A stretch of 64,000 nucleotides of DNA from an uncultured Prevotella sp. (GTDB lineage: Bacteria > Bacteroidota > Bacteroidia > Bacteroidales > Bacteroidaceae), in the NCBI GenBank assembly GCA_947170725.1, contig CAMVUM010000002.1:1-64000 (forward strand), in the 5' to 3' direction. Positions 54,531 through 63,756 of this stretch are shown one piece after another. Position numbers and translations under genes: made by a program. Under the pieces are notes generated by a model. It had not been told where the DNA came from and did no database searches. It saw nothing but the letters and a program-made list of their open reading frames with translations. How positions within the stretch are numbered: position 1 is the stretch's first letter; every line of letters begins with the position of its first letter.

Positions 54531-56306
54531 ATGTCAGAATTAACAAACAAAGTACAGCCGTTAGCGGACTTCAACTGGGACGAGTTTGAGAACGGCTCAC
54601 ACGTAAGCATCAGCAAGGAAGAACTTGACAAGGCTTACGACGAAACACTCAACAAAGTCAGTGAGCATCAGGTTGTTGATGGTACGGTGATTTCTGTTGA
54701 CAAGAAAGAAGTTATTGTAAACATCGGTTACAAGAGCGACGGTATTATTCCCGCAAGCGAGTTCCGTTATAATCCCGAACTCAAGGTGGGCGACGTTGTA
54801 GAGGTTTACGTAGAAAATCAGGAGGACAAGAAAGGTCAGCTGATTCTCTCTCACAAGAAGGCACGTCTGAGCAAGAGCTGGGAGCGTGTCAACGCTGCTC
54901 TTGACAACCAGGAAATCATACAGGGCTACATCAAGTGCCGCACTAAGGGCGGTATGATTGTTGACGTATTCGGCATCGAGGCTTTCTTGCCCGGTAGCCA
55001 GATTGACGTTCACCCCATCCGCGACTACGACCAGTTCGTAGGCAAGACAATGGAATTCAAGATTGTGAAAATCAATCAGGAGTTCCGCAACGTCGTTGTT
55101 TCTCACAAGGCTCTCATCGAGGCCGAGTTGGAAGCACAGAAGAAGGAAATCATCTCTAAGCTGGAGAAAGGTCAGATCCTCGAGGGAACTGTCAAGAACA
55201 TCACTTCTTACGGTGTATTCGTTGACCTCGGTGGTGTTGACGGACTCATCCACATCACAGACCTCTCTTGGGGCCGCGTAGACGATCCCCACAAGGTTGT
55301 TGAGCTTGACCAGAAGATCAACGTCGTTATTCTCGACTTCGACGACGAGAAGAAGCGCATTGCTCTCGGTCTGAAGCAGCTGACTCCCCATCCATGGGAT
55401 GCTCTGGACAGCGAAATCAAGGTTGGCGACCACGTCAAAGGTAAGGTTGTCGTTATCGCTGACTACGGCGCATTCGTTGAGGTTCAGCCCGGCGTTGAGG
55501 GACTCATCCACGTTTCTGAAATGTCTTGGAGCCAGCACCTGCGCTCAGCACAGGATTTCCTCAAGGTTGGTGACGAGATTGAAGCTGTCATCCTGACACT
55601 CGACCGTGACGAGCGCAAGATGAGCCTTGGTATCAAGCAGCTGAAGGAAGATCCATGGGAGACTATCGAGGTTAAATACCCCGTCAGCAGCAAGCACACT
55701 GCAAAAGTTCGCAATTTCACAAACTTCGGTGTATTCGTTGAACTGGAAGAGGGTGTTGACGGTCTGATTCACATCAGCGACCTGTCTTGGACGAAGAAGG
55801 TTAAGCATCCGTCTGAATTCACTCAGGTTGGCGCAAGCATTGATGTTGTCGTTCTCGACATCGACAAGGAGAACCGTCGCCTGAGCCTCGGCCACAAGCA
55901 GCTGGAAGACAATCCTTGGGATGTATTCGAGGGTGAATACACAGTAGGTAGCATCCATCAGGGTAAGATCACAGAGTTGCTCGAAAAGGGCGCCGTGGTT
56001 TCTCTGGGCAAAGATGTTGAAGGATTCGCTACCCCGAAGCACCTCGTTAAGGAAGATGGCACACAGGCCGCTCTGGGTGAGGAACTTCCCTTCAAGGTTA
56101 TTGAGTTCAACAAGGACAGCAAGCGCATCATCCTTTCTCACAGCCGCACCTTCGAGGATGCACAGCGTGAGGAAAGAAAGGCTACAAAGAAGCCCCGTGC
56201 AAAGAAAGAAGATTCAGTGAAGATTGAGAACCAGCCCGCTGCCACAACTCTCGGTGACATCGATGTTCTGGCTCAGTTGAAGGCTCAGCTGGAGAAGGGC
56301 GAATAA
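54531..56306 (+). CDS. rpsA: 30S ribosomal protein S1
   Basis: A 591-residue mRNA-binding ribosomal protein made of six S1 RNA-binding repeats, e.g. GTVKNITSYGVFVDLGGVDGLIHITDLSWGRVDDP, then GKVVVIADYGAFVEVQPGVEGLIHVSEMSW. The first two repeats are diverged, as is usual. The length is slightly above that of E. coli (557), with a basic C-terminal tail (EERKATKKPRAKKEDS). Codon use is strongly biased, as expected for a highly expressed gene. Confidence 0.97.
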   Translation: MSELTNKVQPLADFNWDEFENGSHVSISKEELDKAYDETLNKVSEHQVVDGTVISVDKKEVIVNIGYKSDGIIPASEFRYNPELKVGDVVEVYVENQEDKKGQLILSHKKARLSKSWERVNAALDNQEIIQGYIKCRTKGGMIVDVFGIEAFLPGSQIDVHPIRDYDQFVGKTMEFKIVKINQEFRNVVVSHKALIEAELEAQKKEIISKLEKGQILEGTVKNITSYGVFVDLGGVDGLIHITDLSWGRVDDPHKVVELDQKINVVILDFDDEKKRIALGLKQLTPHPWDALDSEIKVGDHVKGKVVVIADYGAFVEVQPGVEGLIHVSEMSWSQHLRSAQDFLKVGDEIEAVILTLDRDERKMSLGIKQLKEDPWETIEVKYPVSSKHTAKVRNFTNFGVFVELEEGVDGLIHISDLSWTKKVKHPSEFTQVGASIDVVVLDIDKENRRLSLGHKQLEDNPWDVFEGEYTVGSIHQGKITELLEKGAVVSLGKDVEGFATPKHLVKEDGTQAALGEELPFKVIEFNKDSKRIILSHSRTFEDAQREERKATKKPRAKKEDSVKIENQPAATTLGDIDVLAQLKAQLEKGE

Positions 56307-56346
56307 TCAAAATCCCGTCTCTCAGTAGACAAGACCAACAATAAAA

Positions 56347-56395
56347 AACGAGGTCGACATCCTATATTGGTGTCGGCCTCGTTTCGTTTTTTTTT
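56347..56395. terminator. Bidirectional terminator between rpsA and the methyltransferase gene
   Basis: A stem of about 15 bp (AACGAGGTCGACA.. with ..TGTCGGCCTCGTT, GU pairs allowed), loop TATATT, followed by a run of ten T on the plus strand. A-tract on the other side. The two flanking genes converge. Confidence 0.85.
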
Positions 56396-56572
56396 GGGGG
56401 GCAGCAGGATTGCCTATCCGGAATTTAAAGTGATAACACAGGATATATGAAACGTTTGCTCCCTGAAAGGGCAGCGAGTGCGCAGACAAGAAAGCTACCG
56501 TCCCTATAATTACATGGTTTTGCAACAACCTTCCTACGGAAAGTTGAATTTCAATCAGGTAAACAGCTAAGT

Positions 56573-57349
56573 TTACATCCTGCGGCAGAACTCCGAACAG
56601 GTGATAGCCGTAGCAATAGCCACATTAAGACTTTCGGCCGTATCGGCCTCACTAAAGGACGGTATGAGCAGACGGCGGGTCACGCGACGACGTATGTCCG
56701 GAGAGATTCCGTTGCCCTCATTGCCCATCACTATCAATCCGTTGCTGCTGAGCGGCTGCGAATAGATGTCAGAGCCGTCAAGAAGAGTTCCATATACAGG
56801 CACGCTATCATCAAGACTGTCAAGAAATTCAGCAAGGTCCGTATAAACGACGTTTACCCTCGCAATACTGCCCATCGTTGCCTGTACGACCTTCGGATTG
56901 TAAAGATCGGCCGTATCCATACTGCAGAAGATATCTCGGATACCGAACCAGTCGGCAATCCTTATGATTGTCCCAAGGTTGCCGGGGTCCTGAACACCAT
57001 CGAGCACAAGACTCAACCGACCGGCAATATAGCCGGCGTCAGGCATGCGAACCGGAGGAATCGGAAAAAGGGCCATCACCTGTTGGGGGGTTGTCAGGAA
57101 GCTGAGTTTGCGAAGTTCGTCCTCCGTTACGACGACGACGCGAGGACCGACCGTATCTTTCAAGGTCTTCATATCAGACATAAAGGATGCCGACAGCCAC
57201 TCTTCTGTGGCTATGATGAGCGACGGCCGGCTCAGTCTCATGAGGTCACCAACCACTTTGGGGCCTTCTGCAACAAAGAGTCCTTCTTTCTTCCGTTTCT
57301 TTTTCGTTTCCAAGGAACGAACCAGTTTCACTATACTTTTGCTTATCAT
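56573..57349 (-). CDS. TrmH/SpoU-family RNA 2'-O-methyltransferase
   Basis: A 258-residue SPOUT methyltransferase. N-terminal substrate-binding domain (KKRKKEGLFVAEGPKVVGDL). SpoU motifs: LDGVQDPGNLGTIIRIADWF near 115-134, MGNEGNGIS near 212-220 and LLIPSFSEADTAESLNVAIATAITCSEF at the end (knotted SAM site). The target (23S rRNA or tRNA) is not evident. Divergent from the TamA-like gene, with mirrored promoters. Confidence 0.93.
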   Translation of the reverse strand: MISKSIVKLVRSLETKKKRKKEGLFVAEGPKVVGDLMRLSRPSLIIATEEWLSASFMSDMKTLKDTVGPRVVVVTEDELRKLSFLTTPQQVMALFPIPPVRMPDAGYIAGRLSLVLDGVQDPGNLGTIIRIADWFGIRDIFCSMDTADLYNPKVVQATMGSIARVNVVYTDLAEFLDSLDDSVPVYGTLLDGSDIYSQPLSSNGLIVMGNEGNGISPDIRRRVTRRLLIPSFSEADTAESLNVAIATAITCSEFCRRM

Positions 57350-57386
57350 GACTGACTGTTTTGAAAAAAAATCATCTAATATTCAG

Positions 57387-57394
57387 CAAAGTTA
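57387..57394 (-). promoter_or_regulatory. Promoter -7 box of the methyltransferase gene
   Basis: Minus-strand TAACTTTG(C), 38 bp before the start. Exact mirror of 57407-57414. Confidence 0.6.
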
Positions 57395-57406
57395 CGAATA
57401 AAGTTT

Positions 57407-57414
57407 TAACTTTG
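57407..57414 (+). promoter_or_regulatory. Promoter -7 box of the TamA-like gene
   Basis: TAACTTTG(C) on the plus strand, 19 bp before the ATG. With the minus box it forms an inverted repeat GCAAAGTTA - 12 bp - TAACTTTGC. Confidence 0.6.
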
Positions 57415-57432
57415 CAACCCCAAACATGATTA

Positions 57433-59646
57433 ATGCGATACTCTAAATACATATATATAATCTGCCTGACCGTCCTTATATCAGCTTGTTCAGTGACAAA
57501 ATATGTTCCAGACGGCGGTTATCTGGTAGACAAGGTTAATGTCACGACGGACGTAAAGAGGAAAGATATAAACATAAGCAACCTTAAATCGTATGTCAGA
57601 CAAAAAGGAAATTCACGGTGGTTTTCTGCCGTTAAAATTCCTTTGGCCACGTATTCTTTATCGGGACGTGACAGTTCAAAATGGATAAACAGAACGTTGA
57701 AAGCCATGGGAGAGCCTCCGGTTCTCTACGACTCACTGCGAACTGTCCTGTCATGCAATGATTTACGCTCGGAATTGAGAAATGAAGGCTATCTGGGCGC
57801 AGAAGTGGAAGTGGAATCAAAGCGAAGGGGGAAGAAGATTGACCTGACATACATACTCCACCCCGGTGAAGCCTATTACATCAACAAAGTTGAATATGAC
57901 ATCCGCGACTCCGCCATTGCAAACCTGTTGTGTATGGACAATCCTACCAACAGGAAGTTGAAGACTGGTATGAAATTCAACGTAGACAATCTTGACAAGG
58001 AACGCAAACGTATAACTGAAATAGTAGTAAACAATGGGTATTACCGCTTCCATAAGGAGTTCATCACATATAGGGCTGATACCGTTACCGGTTCAAGAAA
58101 CATAGATGTAACACTGATACTCAATCTCTATCGCACGAACCACATAGCGGACACATTGCACACTTGTTACACGATACGCAATGTGACCTACACAAGCGGA
58201 GAAACCGACGACGATGTCATACATCTGCGACCAAGCGTGATGAAGAATAACACATTCATCGATGAAAATGATTTATATTCCAGCAGAAATCTGCAAAAGA
58301 CATACAATCATTTCGGGCGTCTGCAAGCTGTCAAATACACGAACATCAGTTTCAGAGACATTGCAGACTGCAACATGCTTGACTGCGACATACAGATAAG
58401 TACAAACAAACCAAGCACTATCAGCTTTCAACCGGAAGGAACGAATACTGCCGGAGATTTCGGAGCGGCAGCAACATTGACATATCAGAATCGCAACATG
58501 TTCCGCGGTTCTGAGGTGTTCAGCATCGAACTGCGTGGTGCATACGAAGCCATAAAGGGACTTGAAGGATATGCCAACGAGAACTTTGAGGAATATAGCT
58601 TGGAAACAAGACTTATGTTCCCTAGATTCATCGCTCCGTTTCTATCACGTAGCTTCCGAAGAAGAAACACAGCGACTTCTGAAGTATCACTGATGTATGA
58701 TCTGCAGAACCGGCCGGAATTCCACAGACGCGTCCTTTCACTTGCCTGGCGATACAAGTGGAACGACAACAACCATCATGACAAATATCAGATAGACCTG
58801 CTTGACCTCAATTATGTCTTCATGCCATGGATTTCACCGAAATTCCGTGAAGACTATCTGGACAATGCCAATAGCAGAAACGCTATATTGAGATACAACT
58901 ATGAGGATCTCTTTATAATGAAGTTCGGCTTCGGATTCTCCTACAATAACGGTCTGTATGCATTCAAAACGAACATAGAGACAGCAGGTAATCTTCTGAA
59001 TGCAAGTGCTGGGATGTTGAATTTCTCAAAGAATGAATTGGGGATGTACAAACTGTTCAATATCGCCTTTGCGCAGTATGTCAAAGGAGATTTTGACTAT
59101 ACCCACAACATCAGATTCGACTATAATAACGCACTTGTATTCCACTTCGGCCTTGGAATCGCATATCCATACGGCAACAGCACCATTCTTCCGTTTGAAA
59201 AACGCTACTTTTCAGGCGGAGCCAACAGTGTGAGAGGATGGAGCGTAAGAGGACTCGGCCCTGGAAGATATACGGGACGTGACGGCAACATTGACTTCAT
59301 CAACCAGACCGGAGATATGAAGATAGACATCAATATGGAATATCGCGCACATCTTTTCTGGAAATTGAACGGAGCCTTATTTGTTGACGCCGGAAACATT
59401 TGGACTCTACGCAACTATGAGGAACAACCCGGAGGGATGTTCAGATTCAGTGAGTTCCTGAAAGAATTGGCGGTCAGCTACGGATGGGGCATACGGCTCA
59501 ACTTTGACTATTTCATTCTGCGCTTCGATTTCGGTATGAAAGCCGTAAATCCTGCCTATGAAGACCATAAAGGCCGTTATCCCATACTCAAGCCGCGCCT
59601 CAGCCGCGATCTCACCTTTCACTTCGCAGTGGGCCTTCCATTCTGA
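57433..59646 (+). CDS. TamA/BamA-family outer-membrane protein with lipoprotein signal
   Basis: A 737-residue Omp85-type protein. Signal peptide with lipobox LISAC (Cys19). Periplasmic POTRA-like region (about 25-320, ..YYINKVEYDIRDS..). C-terminal 16-strand-type barrel ending with aromatic ..RDLTFHFAVGLPF. The L6-loop motif is NSVRGWSVRGLGPG near 600. Lipidation of TamA-like proteins is common in Bacteroidota. The TamB-like partner is at 49224. Its last 35 bp overlap the convergent lipoprotein gene. Confidence 0.9.
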   Translation: MRYSKYIYIICLTVLISACSVTKYVPDGGYLVDKVNVTTDVKRKDINISNLKSYVRQKGNSRWFSAVKIPLATYSLSGRDSSKWINRTLKAMGEPPVLYDSLRTVLSCNDLRSELRNEGYLGAEVEVESKRRGKKIDLTYILHPGEAYYINKVEYDIRDSAIANLLCMDNPTNRKLKTGMKFNVDNLDKERKRITEIVVNNGYYRFHKEFITYRADTVTGSRNIDVTLILNLYRTNHIADTLHTCYTIRNVTYTSGETDDDVIHLRPSVMKNNTFIDENDLYSSRNLQKTYNHFGRLQAVKYTNISFRDIADCNMLDCDIQISTNKPSTISFQPEGTNTAGDFGAAATLTYQNRNMFRGSEVFSIELRGAYEAIKGLEGYANENFEEYSLETRLMFPRFIAPFLSRSFRRRNTATSEVSLMYDLQNRPEFHRRVLSLAWRYKWNDNNHHDKYQIDLLDLNYVFMPWISPKFREDYLDNANSRNAILRYNYEDLFIMKFGFGFSYNNGLYAFKTNIETAGNLLNASAGMLNFSKNELGMYKLFNIAFAQYVKGDFDYTHNIRFDYNNALVFHFGLGIAYPYGNSTILPFEKRYFSGGANSVRGWSVRGLGPGRYTGRDGNIDFINQTGDMKIDINMEYRAHLFWKLNGALFVDAGNIWTLRNYEEQPGGMFRFSEFLKELAVSYGWGIRLNFDYFILRFDFGMKAVNPAYEDHKGRYPILKPRLSRDLTFHFAVGLPF

Positions 59647-60049
59647 CAAGCCATCGTCCTTTACGACAAACCATCGGCAGGCGGAAAACAGCTTTTTCTA
59701 CAATATGACCAGGACGTCCTATACTGTCTGTACTAAGAAAACCACTAACGGACATAGTGACAACGGCCGTTGTGTCTCCGATAATGTCTATGCCGTTCGC
59801 ATCGACCACCGCGGCATGACCATAGGACCGCAATATTCCAAGGTCTTCATCACTGACATTCGATGCAACATAACTTATCCATTTACGGCTTTCTGGAGTG
59901 GAATAATCTAACGCGGAACGGAAATCAAAATTAAAATACTTTTCTGAAAAGGCAATAGCATCCTTTTGAATGCTGTCATTAGCATCAGGATTCATGTCAC
60001 AAGCAGCAAAAAGAATAACGGCGACGGCCGAGAATAGTTTGAAGTTCAT
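59612..60049 (-). CDS. Small lipoprotein of unknown function
   Basis: A 145-residue protein starting at 60049. It has a clear lipoprotein signal (MNFKLFSAVAVILFAAC, Cys17) followed by a DMNPDANDS linker. The remainder (FNFDFRSALDYSTPESRKWI.. and ..VEKAVFRLPMVCRKGRWLV) suggests a small alpha+beta fold such as the NTF2-like DUF4878 group, but I am not certain. Its 3' end overlaps the TamA-like gene by 35 bp on the opposite strand. Confidence 0.7.
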   Translation of the reverse strand: MNFKLFSAVAVILFAACDMNPDANDSIQKDAIAFSEKYFNFDFRSALDYSTPESRKWISYVASNVSDEDLGILRSYGHAAVVDANGIDIIGDTTAVVTMSVSGFLSTDSIGRPGHIVEKAVFRLPMVCRKGRWLVRMEGPLRSER

Positions 60050-60277
60050 GTCTGTATTACTTTTATGCAAATCCCATTTCCTTTAAAAGGAGGTCCGCAG
60101 GCACCTGAGCAAAGTCCGAAAGAGTTCAAATAGACTCCCACTTGACGGCAACTATGGAGACACTGCGTTTTTCTACGCCATAATGACGATGTCTAAAAGG
60201 TCTGCGCCAAAACAGGTCTCAAGACAAAATCTTCGCAAAGATAGCCAATTTCATTTGGTTATCACACAGTTTTTTCT

Positions 60278-60285
60278 TACTTTTG
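60278..60285 (+). promoter_or_regulatory. Promoter of the MBL-fold hydrolase gene
   Basis: TACTTTTG(C) fits TAnnTTTG; TTTG at 60254-60257 gives a -33 with a 20-bp spacer. It is 17 bp before the chosen ATG at 60303 and argues against the longer frame starting at 60183. Confidence 0.7.
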
Positions 60286-60302
60286 CACAAAATAATAACG
60301 AA

Positions 60303-61109
60303 ATGCTGAAATTTATATCCTTTGGCAGCGGAAGCAGCGGTAATTGCTACTATCTGTTTACCGCAACGGATGGATTACTAATAGACACAGGAATAGGAAA
60401 CAGGACACTGAGAAAGTATTTTAAGGATTACGGACTGAGTCTATCTTCAGTCCACAATGTACTTATAACCCATGACCATGCCGATCATGTGAAGTCAGTG
60501 GGATGTTTGAGCGGTGATTATAATTTGCCTGTATATACAACCCGTGAGGTGCATCAAGGCATCGGGCGTAACTATTGTGTGCAAAGAAAGATCAACCAAG
60601 AGCATATAAGATATGTCACAAAGGGCGAAACATTCACGCTTGGAGATTTCAAAATCACGCCGTTCGGAGTCCCACACGACAGCACAGACAACGTCGGATA
60701 TTGTATCGAATGCGAGAACGTCACGTTCTGCCTGATAACAGATGCCGGCAGCATCACAGACGAAATGAAGGCATTCATCGGAAAAGCGCATTATCTCGTC
60801 ATTGAAGCTAATCACGACGAAGAAATGCTGAAAAACGGTCCATATCCGCAGCACCTCAAAAGAAGAATATTGAGCGACAACGGACATCTGAGCAACACTT
60901 CATGCGGAACCGCCATTGCCGAAAACATGACTGAAAGATTGAACGGCGTTTGGTTATGCCACCTCAGCGAAGACAACAACCATCCGGAACTGGCACGTAA
61001 GACTATAGAAACAATACTCGGGAGCCACGGTATCATAGCCGGCACAGACATAAAGCTGGAAGTACTTAAACGCAAAATACCAAGCGGAATATACGAACTG
61101 ACGCTATAA
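60303..61109 (+). CDS. MBL-fold metallo-hydrolase (WalJ/YycJ-like)
   Basis: A 268-residue soluble metallo-beta-lactamase-fold protein. The first strand MLKFISFGSGSSGNCYYL matches the YycJ/WalJ family. The metal-binding motif is THDHADHVKSVG (HxHxDH, near 61-72), and later LVIEANHDEEML and HLSEDNNHPELA supply ligands. Such proteins are 5'-3' exonuclease-like DNA-repair nucleases or regulators in some bacteria; the function here is inferred from family only. Confidence 0.9.
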   Translation: MLKFISFGSGSSGNCYYLFTATDGLLIDTGIGNRTLRKYFKDYGLSLSSVHNVLITHDHADHVKSVGCLSGDYNLPVYTTREVHQGIGRNYCVQRKINQEHIRYVTKGETFTLGDFKITPFGVPHDSTDNVGYCIECENVTFCLITDAGSITDEMKAFIGKAHYLVIEANHDEEMLKNGPYPQHLKRRILSDNGHLSNTSCGTAIAENMTERLNGVWLCHLSEDNNHPELARKTIETILGSHGIIAGTDIKLEVLKRKIPSGIYELTL

Positions 61110-61148
61110 AGAAAGGTATTTACTTCCGTAACAATTAAATTATAACAG

Positions 61149-62468
61149 ATGGATTTGAAAGAGATACTGGAAAAACTTCACATTGAAGAACTGAATGAAA
61201 TGCAGAAGAAAACCTATGACAACGTCCTTGATACAGACAAGGACATTGTCATATTGTCGCCGACAGGAACAGGAAAAACTCTCGCCTACATGCTCCCGCT
61301 GATAAAGATGCTGAATCCTGACGACAATAGGGTTCAGGCAATGGTGATTGTTCCAGGACGCGAGTTGGCCCTTCAGTCGGACAACGTACTGAAAGAGACA
61401 AGATGCGGCATTCGTTCACTCTGCTGCTACGGCGGACGTACGGCAATGGAAGAGCACAGAACTATCCGCCAGAAAATGCCACACATAATATTCGGTACTC
61501 CAGGACGTCTCAATGACCATTTGGATAAAAACAATATCTCTCCATACGGAATACGCTTTCTCATAATTGACGAATTTGACAAGTGTCTGCAGATGGGCTT
61601 TCTTGACGAGATGGCACGTCTGATAAAGAAATTGCCCGGTGTGAGACGCCGGATTCTACTATCCGCCACAGACACCGTTCAGATTCCCGATTTTGTCCGC
61701 ATGGACAAGACAATCCGTATCGACCATCAGAACAAGAACGGACTCGTGTCTGACAGAGTTTCTATATATAAGGTATGCAGCCCTATGAAAGACAAGCTCG
61801 AAACTCTATATAATCTGCTGTGCTCACAGGGTGAACAAAGCACGATAGTGTTCCTTAACTATCGGGACAGCGTCGAACGCACGGCGGACTACCTGAAAAA
61901 CAGAGGATTTTCCGTCAGTCATTTCCATGGCGGAATGGATCAAAAGGAACGTGAGGACGCCCTCTATAAGTTCAGCAACGGCTCGGCAAACGTTTTCGTT
62001 TCAACGGATTTGGCCTCACGTGGACTTGACATTCCGGATGTCGACAACATCGTCCACTACCATCTGCCACAAACGGAAGACAGCTATATACACCGCGTCG
62101 GACGAACGGCACGATGGGAAGCAGACGGAAAGGCTTTCTTTGTACTTGGGCCGGATGAATATATCCCTGAATTTGTCAAAGACAATATTGAAAACCTTGA
62201 CGTTCCTGTCTGCGAAAATACGCCGGCAGTGGCAAAAATGGCAACTATATATATAGGTAAGGGGAAAAAAGACAAACTCAGCAAAGGCGACATCGTCGGC
62301 TTCTTGTGTAAGAAAGGAGGACTTATGTCATCGGAAATAGGACGAATCGACGTAAAGGACCGTTATACTTACGCCGCAATAGCAAGGGACAAGATAGAAA
62401 GTGTTCTGAATCAGACACGCGGAGAAAAGATAAAAGGAATAAAAACAATTCTCGAAATTGTCATATAG
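61149..62468 (+). CDS. DEAD-box-type RNA helicase with DEFD motif II
   Basis: A 439-residue helicase with the two RecA-like domains. Motif I SPTGTGKT. Motif Ia PGRELALQ. Motif II DEFD (IIDEFDKCLQMGF) instead of DEAD. Motif III SAT. Motif V STDLASRGLDIP. Motif VI HRVGRTAR. A C-terminal DbpA-like RNA-binding domain (YIGKGKKDKLSKGDIVGFLCKKGG..) follows. This suggests binding of rRNA and a role in ribosome assembly. It lies 39 bp after the MBL gene. Confidence 0.93.
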   Translation: MDLKEILEKLHIEELNEMQKKTYDNVLDTDKDIVILSPTGTGKTLAYMLPLIKMLNPDDNRVQAMVIVPGRELALQSDNVLKETRCGIRSLCCYGGRTAMEEHRTIRQKMPHIIFGTPGRLNDHLDKNNISPYGIRFLIIDEFDKCLQMGFLDEMARLIKKLPGVRRRILLSATDTVQIPDFVRMDKTIRIDHQNKNGLVSDRVSIYKVCSPMKDKLETLYNLLCSQGEQSTIVFLNYRDSVERTADYLKNRGFSVSHFHGGMDQKEREDALYKFSNGSANVFVSTDLASRGLDIPDVDNIVHYHLPQTEDSYIHRVGRTARWEADGKAFFVLGPDEYIPEFVKDNIENLDVPVCENTPAVAKMATIYIGKGKKDKLSKGDIVGFLCKKGGLMSSEIGRIDVKDRYTYAAIARDKIESVLNQTRGEKIKGIKTILEIVI

Positions 62469-62531
62469 CTAAAAACAATGGCTTTTACCTATATTTCTGC
62501 TAAAATATTTTGCCAAATGGAATAAAAAGTG

Positions 62532-62539
62532 TAACTTCG
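62532..62539 (+). promoter_or_regulatory. serC promoter
   Basis: TAACTTCG(C), one mismatch to TAnnTTTG, with TTG at 62510-62512 and a 19-bp spacer. It is 35 bp before the ATG. Confidence 0.55.
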
Positions 62540-62574
62540 CACTCAGAATTTATAAACATATAATTAACAATCAA

Positions 62575-63642
62575 ATGAAGAAATACAACTTTAATGCAGG
62601 TCCGTCTATGCTTCCGCGCGAAGTAATAGAGAATACTGCTAAGCAGTGTTTAGACTTCAATGGTTCTGGCCTTTCTCTTATGGAAATCAGCCATCGTGCA
62701 AAAGACTTTCAACCGGTTCTTGACGAGGCAGTCGACCTCATCAAAGAACTGCTTCAGATACCGGAAGGCTATTCCGTTATATTCCTTGGGGGCGGTGCCT
62801 CGCTCGAATTCTGTATGATACCATACAACTTCCTCATCAGCAAGGCCGCTTATCTCAATACCGGTACTTGGGCAAAGAAGGCCATGAAAGAGGCTAAGTT
62901 GTTCGGCGATGTTGTTGAGGTTGCTTCATCCGCTGATGCCAACTACACTTTCATTCCCAAAGGATGGACATGCCCCGACGACGTGGATTATCTGCACATC
63001 ACAACAAACAACACTATATACGGTACGGAAATCCGCAAGGAACTCGACGTCAATGTCCGCATGATAGCAGACATGTCTTCCGATATTTTCAGCCGCCCCG
63101 TTGACGTAAGCAAGTATGACTGCATCTATGCCGGCGCACAGAAGAACCTGGCTATGGCTGGTGTAACCTTGGTCATCGTCAAGGATGATACTCTCGGCAA
63201 GGCTCCGCGCCAGATACCGACAATGCTTGACTACCGCACACATGTCGAGAAAGGTTCTATGTTTAACACTCCGCCTGTTGTCCCCATATATTCAGCTATG
63301 GAGACCCTCCGTTGGATTAAGAAGAACGGCGGTGTGGAGGCAATGGACAAACTGGCTCTGCAGCGTGCTGAAATCCTCTACGGCGAAATCGATCGCAATA
63401 AGCTGTTCCGCGGCACTGTCCAGGAAGAAGACCGCTCTGTCATGAACATCTGCTTCGTGATGAACGACGAATATGCCGAACTCGAAAAACCGTTCTTCGA
63501 GTATGCCACGTCAAAGGGTATGGTCGGCATAAAAGGACACCGCAGTGTAGGCGGTTTCCGCGCAAGTTGCTACAACGCCCAGACAATAGAGGGAGTGAAC
63601 GCGCTTGTTCAATGTATGAAAGAGTTTGAAGCTCAGAATTAA
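62575..63642 (+). CDS. serC: Phosphoserine aminotransferase
   Basis: PLP enzyme of serine synthesis that transaminates 3-phosphohydroxypyruvate; also used in vitamin B6 synthesis. The 355 residues match the family. The N-terminus [14 protein letters not shown] is typical, and the PLP lysine lies in [16 protein letters not shown] near 195-200. The next gene is serA, so the two form a serine biosynthesis pair. Confidence 0.97.
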   Translation: MKKYNFNAGPSMLPREVIENTAKQCLDFNGSGLSLMEISHRAKDFQPVLDEAVDLIKELLQIPEGYSVIFLGGGASLEFCMIPYNFLISKAAYLNTGTWAKKAMKEAKLFGDVVEVASSADANYTFIPKGWTCPDDVDYLHITTNNTIYGTEIRKELDVNVRMIADMSSDIFSRPVDVSKYDCIYAGAQKNLAMAGVTLVIVKDDTLGKAPRQIPTMLDYRTHVEKGSMFNTPPVVPIYSAMETLRWIKKNGGVEAMDKLALQRAEILYGEIDRNKLFRGTVQEEDRSVMNICFVMNDEYAELEKPFFEYATSKGMVGIKGHRSVGGFRASCYNAQTIEGVNALVQCMKEFEAQN

Positions 63643-63656
63643 TAAAAACTTATAAT

Positions 63657-63705
63657 GAGGGCGTGCCTAAACTAAAACGTTTTGGCAGGCCCTCTTTTCG
63701 TTTTA
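63657..63705 (+). terminator. Hairpin between serC and serA
   Basis: GAGGGC.TGCC pairs with GGCA.GCCCTC around an A/T-rich loop, followed by TTTTCGTTTT. It could end part of the serC transcripts or attenuate serA. Confidence 0.65.
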
Positions 63706-63756
63706 GAACAATCCAAATCCGGTTTACAACACCCGATAAAAGAAAAATATAATATT

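Noticed and set aside
60183..60302. Longer start for the MBL-fold protein
   Set aside because: The promoter box lies within it and the family begins at the first beta-strand MLKFISFG.
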